Of a stretch of DNA of 53,312 nucleotides, positions 6,917 through 16,209 are shown one piece after another; the stretch's first letter is position 1, and each line of letters starts with the position of its first letter. The notes under the pieces were generated by a model that saw only the letters and a program-made list of their open reading frames with translations, searched no databases and had not been told where the DNA came from. The position numbers were made by a program, and so were the translations under genes. Source of the DNA: Clostridiaceae bacterium (GTDB taxonomy: Bacteria; Bacillota; Clostridia; Saccharofermentanales; DTU023); NCBI GenBank assembly GCA_012838795.1, contig DUOO01000030.1, forward strand, positions 1-53,312, given 5' to 3'.

Positions 6917-9700
6917 ATGAGAGAAAGACGACCGAATAAAAAAAATCCTCAATTCACAGAAAGCAGTAACAAAAAAAGGACAAGAAGAAACAGATTAACA
7001 GATCAAAATTCTCAAGTCCTTAATTCAAGTCGTCATAATAATACTTACAGCAAATTATCCATTCAATCACATAATAATAACGAAGTAATGTCTAGTCGTA
7101 AAAACCTTAAAAGAACAAATTTTTTAAAACAAAATGAGATTATACATAAAGATGTAAATACAACATATAAAAATAAAGAAGAGGCTCTTAAATATAAGAA
7201 AAAGAAACTATTCACAGATATATTCAAAGGTAATTCTCGCAAAAACTCTAATCAAAATAATCCGCAATCTAAAAAGGTTCATTATCGAATTAGAGTTAAC
7301 AAGATGGGAATAGTTGTGGTATCTGCCTTAATATTATTTGTAATTATTTACCTTTCAACAGTGTTATACGATTTTCAGATTAACAAACATGACGAAATGT
7401 CGAAATTGGCAAATGATCAATACTATCGAAAATTAAAAACTGTCCCCAGACGTGGAGATATTTATGATCGTAACGGAAAAGTATTAGCGACTACAACTAA
7501 TATTTATCGGGTAGGCATTACACCGAAACATGTTTATTCTCTAATCAACACACAAGATGAAAATGAGATAGCTCAAAGTATAGCAGGAGTTTTGAATCTT
7601 GAAGCAGATGCGGTAAAAGCAGAAATGCAAAAGAAAGATCAGACTTATATACAATTGGCGAAAGATGTATCACAGGAAAAAGCGGATCTTTTAGATAAAT
7701 ATTTAAGTATTAACAGAATTGGTGGTGTCCGACTTGATCCCGAACCGGAAAGAGTCTTTTACAATGATAATGTAGGAAGCCAGATTATCGGATTTGCCAG
7801 TTTGAATGGTGATGTGTTGGAGGGTAGGCTGGGGATCGAATATGAACTGGATAGTTATCTGTCCGGTCAGGCAGGTTTCTCTTTTGGAGCCAGAGATAAT
7901 TATGCCAATTCAGGCTTACTGCCTTTTTCAGAATCTACCGAGAAGTCTGCTACGGATGGATATAATGTGACATTAACGATTGATTATGAGATAACCAAGC
8001 AATTACAGGATTATCTTGAACGAGCTGTAATTGCTCTTGATGCAAAAAATGCAGGCATGGGACTGATAATGGATGTTCAAACCGCAGAAATTCTGGCTCT
8101 GGCTTCCTATCCGTTTTTTTCAAGTTCTGATCCTACGGCAAAAGTTAACGGGATAACATATGAAGAAGAATGGGATCCGGCAGACCAGGAAACAATCAAC
8201 TATTTGATGGAAGATGTATGGCGTAATAAAGCTGTTTCTGATTTATTCGAAGTTGGCTCCACGTTTAAGATCATTACAACTGCAATGGGTTTTGAAGAGA
8301 ATATTACTTCTGAAGATAAGTATTATAGTGATGATCCGATTGATGTCCTGGACTATACAATTAATTGTTATTCAGGTGATGGACATGGCGTGGAAACTTT
8401 GGAAGAAGCTTTTACCAGATCATGTAATCCGCCATTTGTTCAAATTGCTTTAGATTTGGGAGTTGAAAAATTTTACGATTATATTGATGCATTTGGCTTT
8501 TATCAAACTTCAGGCATTCAATTACCGGGCGAAGCAAAAAATTTAATCCACAAGGATCCGTCTTTGATTGATCTGTCCACCTTGTCATTTGGTGAACAAT
8601 CCGGTTTTAATTTGGTAAGTTACGCAAAAGGTTTAGCTGCAGTAGTCAATGGGGGGAATTTGATTACACCGACAATTGTCAAAAGGATCAGCGATCAGCA
8701 TGGTCGGACTGTAAAGAATTATGAACCTGTTATTGAACGCAGGGTAATCTCGGAAAATACATCGCAGAGAATGAATAAAATGATGCAGAAAAATGATGTA
8801 ATGCAAGGGATTAATAAAGTCAGTGCAGGCTATTCTTTAGGTGGCAAAACTTCTACATCGGTTGATGAAACAACTGATGAACTCACAATGTCTTATGTGA
8901 GTTTTGCACCAATAGACAATCCGCGAATTATGACAATTATTGTTACACAAAATATTGGCAGAAAAGATTCTTACAGTACGGATTTAATTAGTCCGGTTTC
9001 CGGATTAACGAATTGGGTGTTGGATTATCTGAATATTGAGAGAAATTACACAGATAATCAGTTGCAAAACATGCAAGAAACGGTTGCAATGCCGGATATT
9101 TACGGCCAAACTTTGGAAGAAGCAATATATAACTTAAACTATGATTCGATTATCGTTAAGCCGGGTGTCAAAGATATGAATCCGGATGATATAATTATGG
9201 CATTTGTTCCTGAAATCGGAACAGCTTTACACAACGGTTCAACGATTTTTGTTTATCCGGAAGAGGAAATAGCAGAAGATTTGGTGGCTATACCTGATTT
9301 TACGGGTAAAAATTATAATGAATGCATGATAGCTGCCGAAAATGCCGGTATTATCGTTCAATTTGAAGGCGATTTTGCCGGATTGGCGATTAGTCAATCA
9401 GTCGCATCGAAAGAGAAAGTAAAAATGATAAATCCGGATCAAACTGATCCGGACAAAACAGATCAGGATGGAATAGATGTTGAAACAACAGATCTGAATG
9501 AAACGATTTCATCCGAAACAGATCAAACAGAATTAAACGAAATAGATGAAGCTTCGGAACTGCAAAACGATGAAGTAACAGAAGATGTGTCTGAAAATAA
9601 TCAAGGTGAAGATAAAATGACTGATGAGGATCAGAAGATTAATTATGTTCAAAGAGGCAGCATAATCAAAGTTCTACTCGGATCTGCGTCTTCGGAATAA
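6917..9700 (+). CDS. Class B penicillin-binding protein (FtsI/PBP2B/SpoVD type) with PASTA domains
   Basis: Septal or sporulation transpeptidase that cross-links peptidoglycan with the FtsW-type polymerase. 927 residues: a long Asn/Lys-rich cytoplasmic arm (1-130), one membrane helix (near 132-154), the PBP dimerisation domain (RRGDIYDRNGKVLA), the transpeptidase domain, and two C-terminal PASTA domains starting near 725 and 792. Active-site motifs: STFK with Ser448, SCN at 502-504, and KTS at 644-646 where nearly all relatives have KTG. About 72 acidic residues (near 836-908) are inserted before the last strand of the second PASTA domain. Larger than the usual 650-750 residues. Operon: 12 bp upstream of murF. 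Confidence 0.93.
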   Translation: MRERRPNKKNPQFTESSNKKRTRRNRLTDQNSQVLNSSRHNNTYSKLSIQSHNNNEVMSSRKNLKRTNFLKQNEIIHKDVNTTYKNKEEALKYKKKKLFTDIFKGNSRKNSNQNNPQSKKVHYRIRVNKMGIVVVSALILFVIIYLSTVLYDFQINKHDEMSKLANDQYYRKLKTVPRRGDIYDRNGKVLATTTNIYRVGITPKHVYSLINTQDENEIAQSIAGVLNLEADAVKAEMQKKDQTYIQLAKDVSQEKADLLDKYLSINRIGGVRLDPEPERVFYNDNVGSQIIGFASLNGDVLEGRLGIEYELDSYLSGQAGFSFGARDNYANSGLLPFSESTEKSATDGYNVTLTIDYEITKQLQDYLERAVIALDAKNAGMGLIMDVQTAEILALASYPFFSSSDPTAKVNGITYEEEWDPADQETINYLMEDVWRNKAVSDLFEVGSTFKIITTAMGFEENITSEDKYYSDDPIDVLDYTINCYSGDGHGVETLEEAFTRSCNPPFVQIALDLGVEKFYDYIDAFGFYQTSGIQLPGEAKNLIHKDPSLIDLSTLSFGEQSGFNLVSYAKGLAAVVNGGNLITPTIVKRISDQHGRTVKNYEPVIERRVISENTSQRMNKMMQKNDVMQGINKVSAGYSLGGKTSTSVDETTDELTMSYVSFAPIDNPRIMTIIVTQNIGRKDSYSTDLISPVSGLTNWVLDYLNIERNYTDNQLQNMQETVAMPDIYGQTLEEAIYNLNYDSIIVKPGVKDMNPDDIIMAFVPEIGTALHNGSTIFVYPEEEIAEDLVAIPDFTGKNYNECMIAAENAGIIVQFEGDFAGLAISQSVASKEKVKMINPDQTDPDKTDQDGIDVETTDLNETISSETDQTELNEIDEASELQNDEVTEDVSENNQGEDKMTDEDQKINYVQRGSIIKVLLGSASSE

Positions 9701-9712
9701 AGAGGAGGGAAT

Positions 9713-11185
9713 ATGGCGAGATTTATACCTGCCCAATTACAAACATGGACTGACGGGCTGTTATTACAAACACCTGAAGCCCAACAGCATAGTGAAAGAT
9801 TTTATCGCGGGATCTCAACGGATACCAGAACTTTGCGTTCGGGAGAAGCTTTTTTGGCATTGATAGGTGAGAATTTTGACGGACATAAATTCGTAGATCA
9901 AGCAATAGCCAAAGGATGCAAAATGTTGATATTAAACGAAAAAAGCGAACAAGCAATGCAGCTCTACTATGATTTGCTTCACGGTAAAGAAATACCGGAT
10001 TTATTACTGGTTCAAGACACTTTAAAAGCTTACCAAAAAATTGCTGAAGGTTATCGGTTGACTCTGCTTGCCCCGGTGATCGGAATTACCGGAAGTGTTG
10101 GAAAAACTACCACGAGAAGAATGGTAGGGGCAATTCTAAATACTCAGATGAAACTTCACCAGACTTCAAATAATGAAAATAATCAGATTGGTTTACCCTT
10201 AACTTTATTAGAAGCAGACGATGAGGATGAAGTAATACTTGCTGAGATGGGTATGGATCGTCGTGGTGAAATTAAGATATTAAGTGAAGTTGCACATCCT
10301 GATATAGCAATAATAACCAGTGTTGGTTATAGTCACTCGGAATACTTAGGCAGCAGGAAAAATATTTTGGAAGAAAAGACCGATATAATCAGTGGTATGA
10401 AAAGCAACGGAATCGTTCTGATCAACGGCCAAGACACTCATCTTAATGCATGGGCAACGTCATTCAAAGGTACAACGACTGTATGGCGTATATGTAATGA
10501 ATATGAGGAAATCGGTTCGGATTTTGAAAATTTCCCGGTGTTCTGGGCGGAAAATTTGAAAATAGAAACCGGTGGAACATCGTTTATCGCAAAAACAACT
10601 TTGGATCCTGAAGTAGCCTGGCCCGTAAAAATAAAAGCTCCGGGTAAATATTTGATCAGAGCGGCTCTGTTTGGCCTGGCCAGTGCATATGCCCTGGGTT
10701 TGGATATGGATCTGGCAGTTGAAGGTTGTCTCAAATTTACCAATACCGGAAACAGACAGAGAATAGTCCAAAAAGACGGATTGATATTAATTGATGACTC
10801 CTATAACTCATCACCTGAATCAAATACCGCTGCTTTGGACACTCTATCCATGATTGCCGGTCCCAGAAGAAAAATTGCCTGTATCAGTGCGATGCGTGAA
10901 CTGGGAAAGTATGCAGAAGATTTACATACGAATATTGGTTATAGAATTGCAGATTTGGGAATTGATATTTTATATTTAGTCGGTGAAGAAAGCAAATGGA
11001 TTGAAGCCGGTGTCAGACAGATTAATCCGGCATTAAAAATAAAAACTTTTCCGGATTCTGCTTCAATTGCTGAAGATATTATCGATATTATTGAACCGGG
11101 AGATTGTATATTGGTTAAGGGTTCCAGAAGTTTTGCTATGGAAAAAATTTCTCAAAAGATTGAAGTACAGGAGTTTAAGTTTTGA
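9713..11185 (+). CDS. murF: UDP-MurNAc-tripeptide:D-Ala-D-Ala ligase MurF
   Basis: Adds the D-Ala-D-Ala dipeptide to UDP-MurNAc-tripeptide with ATP, the last cytoplasmic step of precursor synthesis; its dipeptide would come from Ddl (26457). 490 residues with the three Mur ligase domains: an N-terminal domain with ISTDTRTLRSGEAFLAL, the ATP-binding GITGSVGKTTTRRMV (near 125-139), the central NNENNQIGLPLTLL and a C-terminal domain with DDSYNSSPES. A strong GAGGAGGGA precedes the ATG. It overlaps mraY by four bases. Confidence 0.95.
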   Translation: MARFIPAQLQTWTDGLLLQTPEAQQHSERFYRGISTDTRTLRSGEAFLALIGENFDGHKFVDQAIAKGCKMLILNEKSEQAMQLYYDLLHGKEIPDLLLVQDTLKAYQKIAEGYRLTLLAPVIGITGSVGKTTTRRMVGAILNTQMKLHQTSNNENNQIGLPLTLLEADDEDEVILAEMGMDRRGEIKILSEVAHPDIAIITSVGYSHSEYLGSRKNILEEKTDIISGMKSNGIVLINGQDTHLNAWATSFKGTTTVWRICNEYEEIGSDFENFPVFWAENLKIETGGTSFIAKTTLDPEVAWPVKIKAPGKYLIRAALFGLASAYALGLDMDLAVEGCLKFTNTGNRQRIVQKDGLILIDDSYNSSPESNTAALDTLSMIAGPRRKIACISAMRELGKYAEDLHTNIGYRIADLGIDILYLVGEESKWIEAGVRQINPALKIKTFPDSASIAEDIIDIIEPGDCILVKGSRSFAMEKISQKIEVQEFKF

Positions 11186-12174
11186 ATAATTTAATTTGGC
11201 TCAATGCAATTTTTATTCTTTTGCTGACTTTATTTTTGGGTAAATTCGGTTTGCGCTTTTTGCACAAATTGCAATTAGGACAAACAGTTCGTTCAGACGG
11301 GCCGGCGACCCATTTTGTTAAAAGCGGAACACCGACTTTCGGTGGTTTATTTTTTTTAATACCGTTAGCAATATCTGCTGTCGTTTTGCCGTTAATCAAT
11401 CAGGATTGGATCAGTTACGGCGCGATTATCGTCTTAATGTTGCTTTTCGGTTTAGTTGGATTTTTAGATGATTATACTAAAGTCAAAGTGACAAAAGATG
11501 GGCTTTCAGTAAGCCAGAAAACAATCGGCTTGGCAATAATCTGCATAGTGTTTGCGGTTTGGCTGTTATGGTTTTCCGATTTCGAACCGTTTATTTACAT
11601 TCCTTTTATATCCCGACAAGTTTTGATAGTAGGAAACTGGAAATATCTCTACTTGATATTTATTGTTCTGTATTTATTTTTCATGTCAAATGCCGTTAAT
11701 ATTACTGACGGTTTGGATGGACTAGCTTCAAGTTTAATGACAGTATCAGCTTTGTCTTTGGGAGTAAGTATCTATGTTGTATATCGAAGTAATGCAACTA
11801 CAAAACCTATGATAGGTGCATGTATTGCTATTGCTGCAGGATCTGTCGGTTTTTTAGCTTATAATTTTTATCCGGCAAAAGTCTTTATGGGAGATACCGG
11901 ATCGCAAGCTTTGGGAGTCGGTTTCGCAGCAATTGCGTTAGTAGTCGGAATGCCTTGGCTGATGTTAATAACCGGATTAGTTTATATTTTGGAAGCATTG
12001 TCAACCATGTTGCAAGTGTTTTATTTTAAGGCTACCGGCGGTAAACGATTATTTAAGATGGCTCCGCTGCATCATCATTTCGAATTAATAGGCTGGCATG
12101 AAAAAAAAGTTGTCACAAATTTTGTGATTTTCGGGATTGTTTGCGGAATGCTTGGAGTATTAGTAGTTATATGA
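11182..12174 (+). CDS. mraY: Phospho-N-acetylmuramoyl-pentapeptide transferase MraY
   Basis: Membrane enzyme that joins the MurNAc-pentapeptide to undecaprenyl phosphate, giving lipid I. The 330 residues form about ten helices with the catalytic signatures FLDDYTK, NITDGLDGLAS and FMGDTGSQALG, plus the HHHFELIGW loop near residue 295. Start is TTG at 11182, overlapping the murF stop, so translation is coupled. murD, which usually follows, is absent here. Confidence 0.96.
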   Translation: MNNLIWLNAIFILLLTLFLGKFGLRFLHKLQLGQTVRSDGPATHFVKSGTPTFGGLFFLIPLAISAVVLPLINQDWISYGAIIVLMLLFGLVGFLDDYTKVKVTKDGLSVSQKTIGLAIICIVFAVWLLWFSDFEPFIYIPFISRQVLIVGNWKYLYLIFIVLYLFFMSNAVNITDGLDGLASSLMTVSALSLGVSIYVVYRSNATTKPMIGACIAIAAGSVGFLAYNFYPAKVFMGDTGSQALGVGFAAIALVVGMPWLMLITGLVYILEALSTMLQVFYFKATGGKRLFKMAPLHHHFELIGWHEKKVVTNFVIFGIVCGMLGVLVVI

Positions 12175-12270
12175 AATGAATGAAGAAATGGTCGTTAGCA
12201 GATAATGAAGTTAGTAATTGTTGTTAACGTGTATTAAAGAGATTAATTAACCTAAACATGCGAGGACAAT

Positions 12271-13626
12271 ATGAGAAAAATACAAAGAAACCGAAATAAT
12301 CAATATGATTTGACTTTGGGAAATCAAGATCACGATTCTGAAGAAGAAAAGGATTTCTTGGGAGAATTAGGGAAGTTTCGCAGATTGAATGCACCTTTGC
12401 TGATAATAACAATTGTTTTAGTTTGTTTTGGCTTAATTATGTTATTTTCGGCAAGTATGAGTACTAGTTTTGCAACCCAAGGTGATGATACCAAATATTA
12501 CTTTATCAGGCAAGCAAGTATGGTAGCGTTAGGCCTAGGATTAGGGTTGTGTTTTGCGATGTTTTTTGAAATAAAAAGTGTCAATAATAAATGGCTCGTA
12601 CTGGGTGCATATATCTTTACTACTATTTTTTTAGTTTTGGTAATTATTAAAGGAAGAAACATAATGGGTGCAACCAGATGGCTGAATATTGGTCCTGTTA
12701 GTTTTCAACCTTCTGAATTGGCGAAATTCTCATCAGTATTATTTTTGGCACATTATTTTTCTTATACTAAAGGAGAAAGAGCGAAAGGAAAATTTAGAGC
12801 GAAAACTCCTTTTCAACAGTTTTGGTTAGATGGCCGGATAGATTTTCTGTTTCCGGTATTAATATTGGGGTTGTGGGTTATTTTAATCGTGATTCAGCCT
12901 CACTTATCAGGTGCCATAATTTTTCTGGCACTTTGTTTTGCAGTTTTTTTAGCGGCTCGAATTCCTTGGAAATCATGGTTAAGCGGCATTATTCAATTAT
13001 TGCCGATTGTTTTGGTTGGAATAGTTTTGGCTGCATTAATTATACCTGCAACAAAAGGTGTGACTTTAACAGAGTTTATTGAAGATAAGTTTGCTCATTC
13101 GGCAAAACGAATTGAAACATTTGAAGCTGAAGATGAAGTATCAGAAGATCAAAGATATCAGGTAAGACAGGCTGAAATAGCCATGGGTACCGGTGGTCTG
13201 ACAGGTGTAGGTCTGGGACAAGGCAGGCAGAAATTCAATTATTTGCCCCAAATTCATAATGATTATATTTTCCCGGCAATTGCTGAAGAATTGGGTTATC
13301 TGGGTACGATGAGTGTCTTGATTTTATTTGCAATCCAATTTTTCATAGGTGTAAAAATCGCTTTAAATGCGAATTCCGTTTTTGCTTTTTTAATTGCTTG
13401 GGGATATTCTTTTTTAATCATACTTCAGGTATTGTTAAATATTGCGGTAGCCACCGAAGTAATACCTGCGACCGGGATAACACTTCCGTTTTTCAGTTAT
13501 GGCGGAACTTCCAATATTGTATTTTTAGTTGAAATTGGTATGGTATTATGTGTATCACGTACGGGACAAACGGCAAATAAAACATTGATTCGAAAATTAA
13601 CACCTGTATCGGAGAACGGTAGATGA
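12271..13626 (+). CDS. ftsW: Septal SEDS peptidoglycan polymerase FtsW (SpoVE-like)
   Basis: Polymerises lipid II at the septum together with the class B PBP upstream. 451 residues, about ten membrane helices after a charged 45-residue cytoplasmic start. SEDS motifs: GATRWLNIGPVSFQPSELAK (near 131-150), GQGRQKFNYLPQIHNDYIFPAIAEELG and TGITLPFFSYGG. The Asp in HNDYIF corresponds to the conserved catalytic acidic residue. Gram-positive dcw clusters often carry the SpoVE paralogue here, so FtsW and SpoVE cannot be separated from sequence alone. ATGA overlap with murG. The 96-bp space before it replaces murD. Confidence 0.92.
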   Translation: MRKIQRNRNNQYDLTLGNQDHDSEEEKDFLGELGKFRRLNAPLLIITIVLVCFGLIMLFSASMSTSFATQGDDTKYYFIRQASMVALGLGLGLCFAMFFEIKSVNNKWLVLGAYIFTTIFLVLVIIKGRNIMGATRWLNIGPVSFQPSELAKFSSVLFLAHYFSYTKGERAKGKFRAKTPFQQFWLDGRIDFLFPVLILGLWVILIVIQPHLSGAIIFLALCFAVFLAARIPWKSWLSGIIQLLPIVLVGIVLAALIIPATKGVTLTEFIEDKFAHSAKRIETFEAEDEVSEDQRYQVRQAEIAMGTGGLTGVGLGQGRQKFNYLPQIHNDYIFPAIAEELGYLGTMSVLILFAIQFFIGVKIALNANSVFAFLIAWGYSFLIILQVLLNIAVATEVIPATGITLPFFSYGGTSNIVFLVEIGMVLCVSRTGQTANKTLIRKLTPVSENGR

Positions 13627-14750
13627 AACAAAGAGTGTATTATATTGTAGGCGGAGGAACAAGCGGTCATGTCAATCCGGCTTTATCTATTGCGGAATCT
13701 ATCCAAGAGCGAGATCCGAACAGCAAAATAGTATTTTTTGTTACAAGAGACGGTGTTGAATATGAGATGATCCAAAATGCCGGATTTCCATATAAAGTAA
13801 TTGAAGCCAGTCGCTTGCCGAATTCTGCCAAAAAATTATTTTCATTTGTCAAAACTTCTTTTTCCGGTTATCGCAACTGTATACGGATTTTACATGAAGA
13901 ACGTCCTTCTGCTGTTATCGGAACAGGCGGTTTTGTCTGTGCTCCGTTATTGTTGGCCGCAATGCGTCTGAGAGTCCCTTATTTAATTCATGAGCAGAAT
14001 GCATTTCCCGGTAAGGCAAATCGTTTTTTTGCAAAAAAAGCACAAGCGGTTTGTATTTCGTTTGATTCTTCTAAAGAACACTTCAAAAATACTGCAAAGA
14101 TTCATTTCACGGGGAATCCTGTGCGTAAAGTTTTCTTTGAAATAAGTTCAGAGGAGGCCAGAAGACGTCTTGATATTTCTTCGGAAAAATTTATAGTTTT
14201 AATAATGGGCGGCAGTCTGGGAGCAAATTCAATTAACCAGGCTATAATTGATTTGTTCGAAACAAATATGTGGCAGGAAGTGAAAGCTGAATTTCCGGAA
14301 TTGATGTTGGTCATGAGTACAGGAAGTCGTAATTACAATGCTTTGAACAATACTCTATCTTCTTATGAGAATGAAGATTTTATTATGAAATCTTATTTGG
14401 ATACCACGCTGTGGCTACCGGCATCAGATTTGTATATTGGCAGATCCGGTGCCTCGGCATGTTTTGAGGCTGCAGCAACATCAAAACCGGCAATTTTCAT
14501 TCCGTATGTACATGCTGCGGACAATCATCAGTTCTTTAATGCTCAATCATTTGTGAAACGGAAAGCAGCCGGTCTGATTGAAGAAAAAGACTTTGATGCA
14601 AAGATATTAGTTGAGAAAATCAAATACCTTATCGAAAATCGCCAGGTTTTACATAGTATGAGCAAACAAGCCAAGAGCTTGGCAAAACCGAATGCAGCTT
14701 CTGAGATTGTTGATATTTTAGAAAAAATTGTTTCTGTAAACTTAGATTAA
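13623..14750 (+). CDS. murG: UDP-GlcNAc:lipid I GlcNAc transferase MurG
   Basis: Membrane-associated GT28 glycosyltransferase that converts lipid I to lipid II. 375 residues, two Rossmann domains. Signatures: GGGTSGHVNPALSIAE at the N terminus, IGTGGFVCAPLLLAA, HEQNAFPGKANRF, TGNPVRK, MGGSLGANSIN and the donor-binding IGRSGASACFEAAA. Start ATG overlaps the ftsW stop by four bases; the stop overlaps the ftsQ ATG by one base. Normal length for the family. Confidence 0.96.
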   Translation: MKQRVYYIVGGGTSGHVNPALSIAESIQERDPNSKIVFFVTRDGVEYEMIQNAGFPYKVIEASRLPNSAKKLFSFVKTSFSGYRNCIRILHEERPSAVIGTGGFVCAPLLLAAMRLRVPYLIHEQNAFPGKANRFFAKKAQAVCISFDSSKEHFKNTAKIHFTGNPVRKVFFEISSEEARRRLDISSEKFIVLIMGGSLGANSINQAIIDLFETNMWQEVKAEFPELMLVMSTGSRNYNALNNTLSSYENEDFIMKSYLDTTLWLPASDLYIGRSGASACFEAAATSKPAIFIPYVHAADNHQFFNAQSFVKRKAAGLIEEKDFDAKILVEKIKYLIENRQVLHSMSKQAKSLAKPNAASEIVDILEKIVSVNLD

Positions 14751-15601
14751 TGGATTACTTAAAGCAAAAAAAACAACATAATAGCCATGCAAAAACCAAA
14801 CAGAGCAAGCATTATAGATTAATTATTATTATGATGTGCTTGGTTTTGTTATTCTTGTTGTTTTTTTTGCTTCCGGTTTTTCACATCCAAACGATTGAGA
14901 TTAAAAATGCTGATTTTATAGCTCCGGAAAAACTCATTCAATCTGCCGGAATAAATCAAAATCAACATTTTTTACAAGGAATGGGAGGTACATTATCCGA
15001 TTTTTTTAACGGCCGTTATAAAAAAGCCGAACAACAAGTGATCAGAGATATTCCTCAAGTTGCAGATATCACAATCAGCTATTCCTTTCCAAACAAAATA
15101 GTATTTGACGTAAAAGAACGAATTGCAATCGGCTGGGTCAAAATACCGGATGGATTTTGTACAATTGATGGTCAGGGAGTCGTGGTTGAAATTCTGGATC
15201 AGGAACCTCAAAACTTACCAATTATTGAGGGTATTACGATTACGAATCTTGCTTTGGGGAAACGGGTAGAAGTCGAACAAAGGGAATATTTGGAGAATGC
15301 CATGTTTGCAATGTCAGCTTTAATTGAAGCTGATTTGGATTTTGGAGGTGAAAAGCTGCTATATCACATAGATGTTATTGAACCGACTATTAACAATAAC
15401 ATATACTTAAGGTTAAATATTGAAGACCAGGAATTGTTAATTATCTGTGACAATTCACGTGAATTAAAAAGTAATTTTATGTGGCTTAAACAAGTGTTGA
15501 ATACGAAAGTGATTGCTGACAAGGGGTCAGGTATGATAGATTTGCGTGGAAAAACCAGAACCTTTAAACCTGATACGAACACGAACGGAGGAAAAGAATG
15601 A
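14750..15601 (+). CDS. ftsQ: Cell division protein FtsQ/DivIB
   Basis: Bitopic divisome protein that links FtsL and DivIC and helps activate septal synthesis. 283 residues: basic cytoplasmic start, one helix (near 24-44, IIIMMCLVLLFLLFFLLPV), then a POTRA domain (IQTIEIKNADFIAPEKLIQSA and so on) followed by the FtsQ/DivIB beta domain with GWVKIPDGFCTIDGQGVVV. ATG overlaps murG's stop by one base and its own stop overlaps sbp by four, so it sits in a tight operon. Confidence 0.9.
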   Translation: MDYLKQKKQHNSHAKTKQSKHYRLIIIMMCLVLLFLLFFLLPVFHIQTIEIKNADFIAPEKLIQSAGINQNQHFLQGMGGTLSDFFNGRYKKAEQQVIRDIPQVADITISYSFPNKIVFDVKERIAIGWVKIPDGFCTIDGQGVVVEILDQEPQNLPIIEGITITNLALGKRVEVEQREYLENAMFAMSALIEADLDFGGEKLLYHIDVIEPTINNNIYLRLNIEDQELLIICDNSRELKSNFMWLKQVLNTKVIADKGSGMIDLRGKTRTFKPDTNTNGGKE

Positions 15602-15957
15602 TACCTTTAATCGGTTTGATCATCGGATTAATTATAGGCTTATTGTTAAATGTTCCGATACCACAAGCTTATGGCATGTATGTAGCTATTTTGGTTATTT
15701 CTGCTTTAACATCTTTGACCGATACAATCGGGGATTCTCTGGAAAATAACTACAACAATAAGTTGACCGTTCTGTCTTTCCTGGGTAATACTTTGATCTC
15801 ATTAGTTTTGACTGCTTTAGGTCAACAGATAAATATTCCTCTTAATTATGTTGTATATTTCGGTTTGGGAATTCAGATTTTCCAAAATTTAAATAGAATT
15901 TGGCGTCAATTAATCATTATTTTTGAAGAGAAGAAAAATAAAGTAAAGAAAAAATAG
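15598..15957 (+). CDS. sbp: Small basic protein Sbp (DUF1290 family)
   Basis: 119-residue membrane protein with two to three hydrophobic helices and a Lys-rich tail. It matches the small family encoded just before ftsZ in many Firmicutes and Actinobacteria, starting MIPLIGLIIGLIIGLLL and containing ALTSLTDTIGDSLENNYNNK and the FLGNTLISLVLTALGQQINIPL block. Molecular function is not established; position suggests a role in division or envelope growth. ATGA overlap with ftsQ. Confidence 0.88.
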   Translation: MIPLIGLIIGLIIGLLLNVPIPQAYGMYVAILVISALTSLTDTIGDSLENNYNNKLTVLSFLGNTLISLVLTALGQQINIPLNYVVYFGLGIQIFQNLNRIWRQLIIIFEEKKNKVKKK

Positions 15958-16013
15958 AAATTTAGTTGATAGCTTGCAAAATGTTCGCAATTTATAGTAA
16001 ATTATGATAAGAG

Positions 16014-16046
16014 TAAAGTTGTAAGTACTACATAATAAAGTTGTAA
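16014..16046 (+). repeat. Direct repeat TAAAGTTGTAA x2, 22-bp spacing, upstream of ftsZ
   Basis: TAAAGTTGTAA occurs exactly at 16014-16024 and 16036-16046. The 22-bp offset equals two helical turns, so a protein could bind both copies on one face of the DNA. It lies 30 bp upstream of the predicted ftsZ promoter, inside the 252-bp sbp-ftsZ gap. No known factor is assigned. Confidence 0.55.
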
Positions 16047-16075
16047 TAACTGCAATGAAAACGTAATAAATTCAG

Positions 16076-16104
16076 TTGTTGTTGGAATTTGTTTAGTGTA
16101 AAAT
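16076..16104 (+). promoter_or_regulatory. Predicted ftsZ promoter
   Basis: TTGTTG at 16076-16081, a 17-bp spacer and TAAAAT at 16099-16104. It would give ftsZ its own transcript, with a leader of about 100 bases. The gap 15958-16209 otherwise holds the direct repeat at 16014-16046 and no gene. Confidence 0.5.
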
Positions 16105-16209
16105 TAAAAAAAGAATATATTAATTTAAATTATCAAAATTAATAAATGGATAAAACAATATAAGAAGTTAGCTTGTCATTACATGCTGATTTCGAAAGGA
16201 GTTGTTCTC

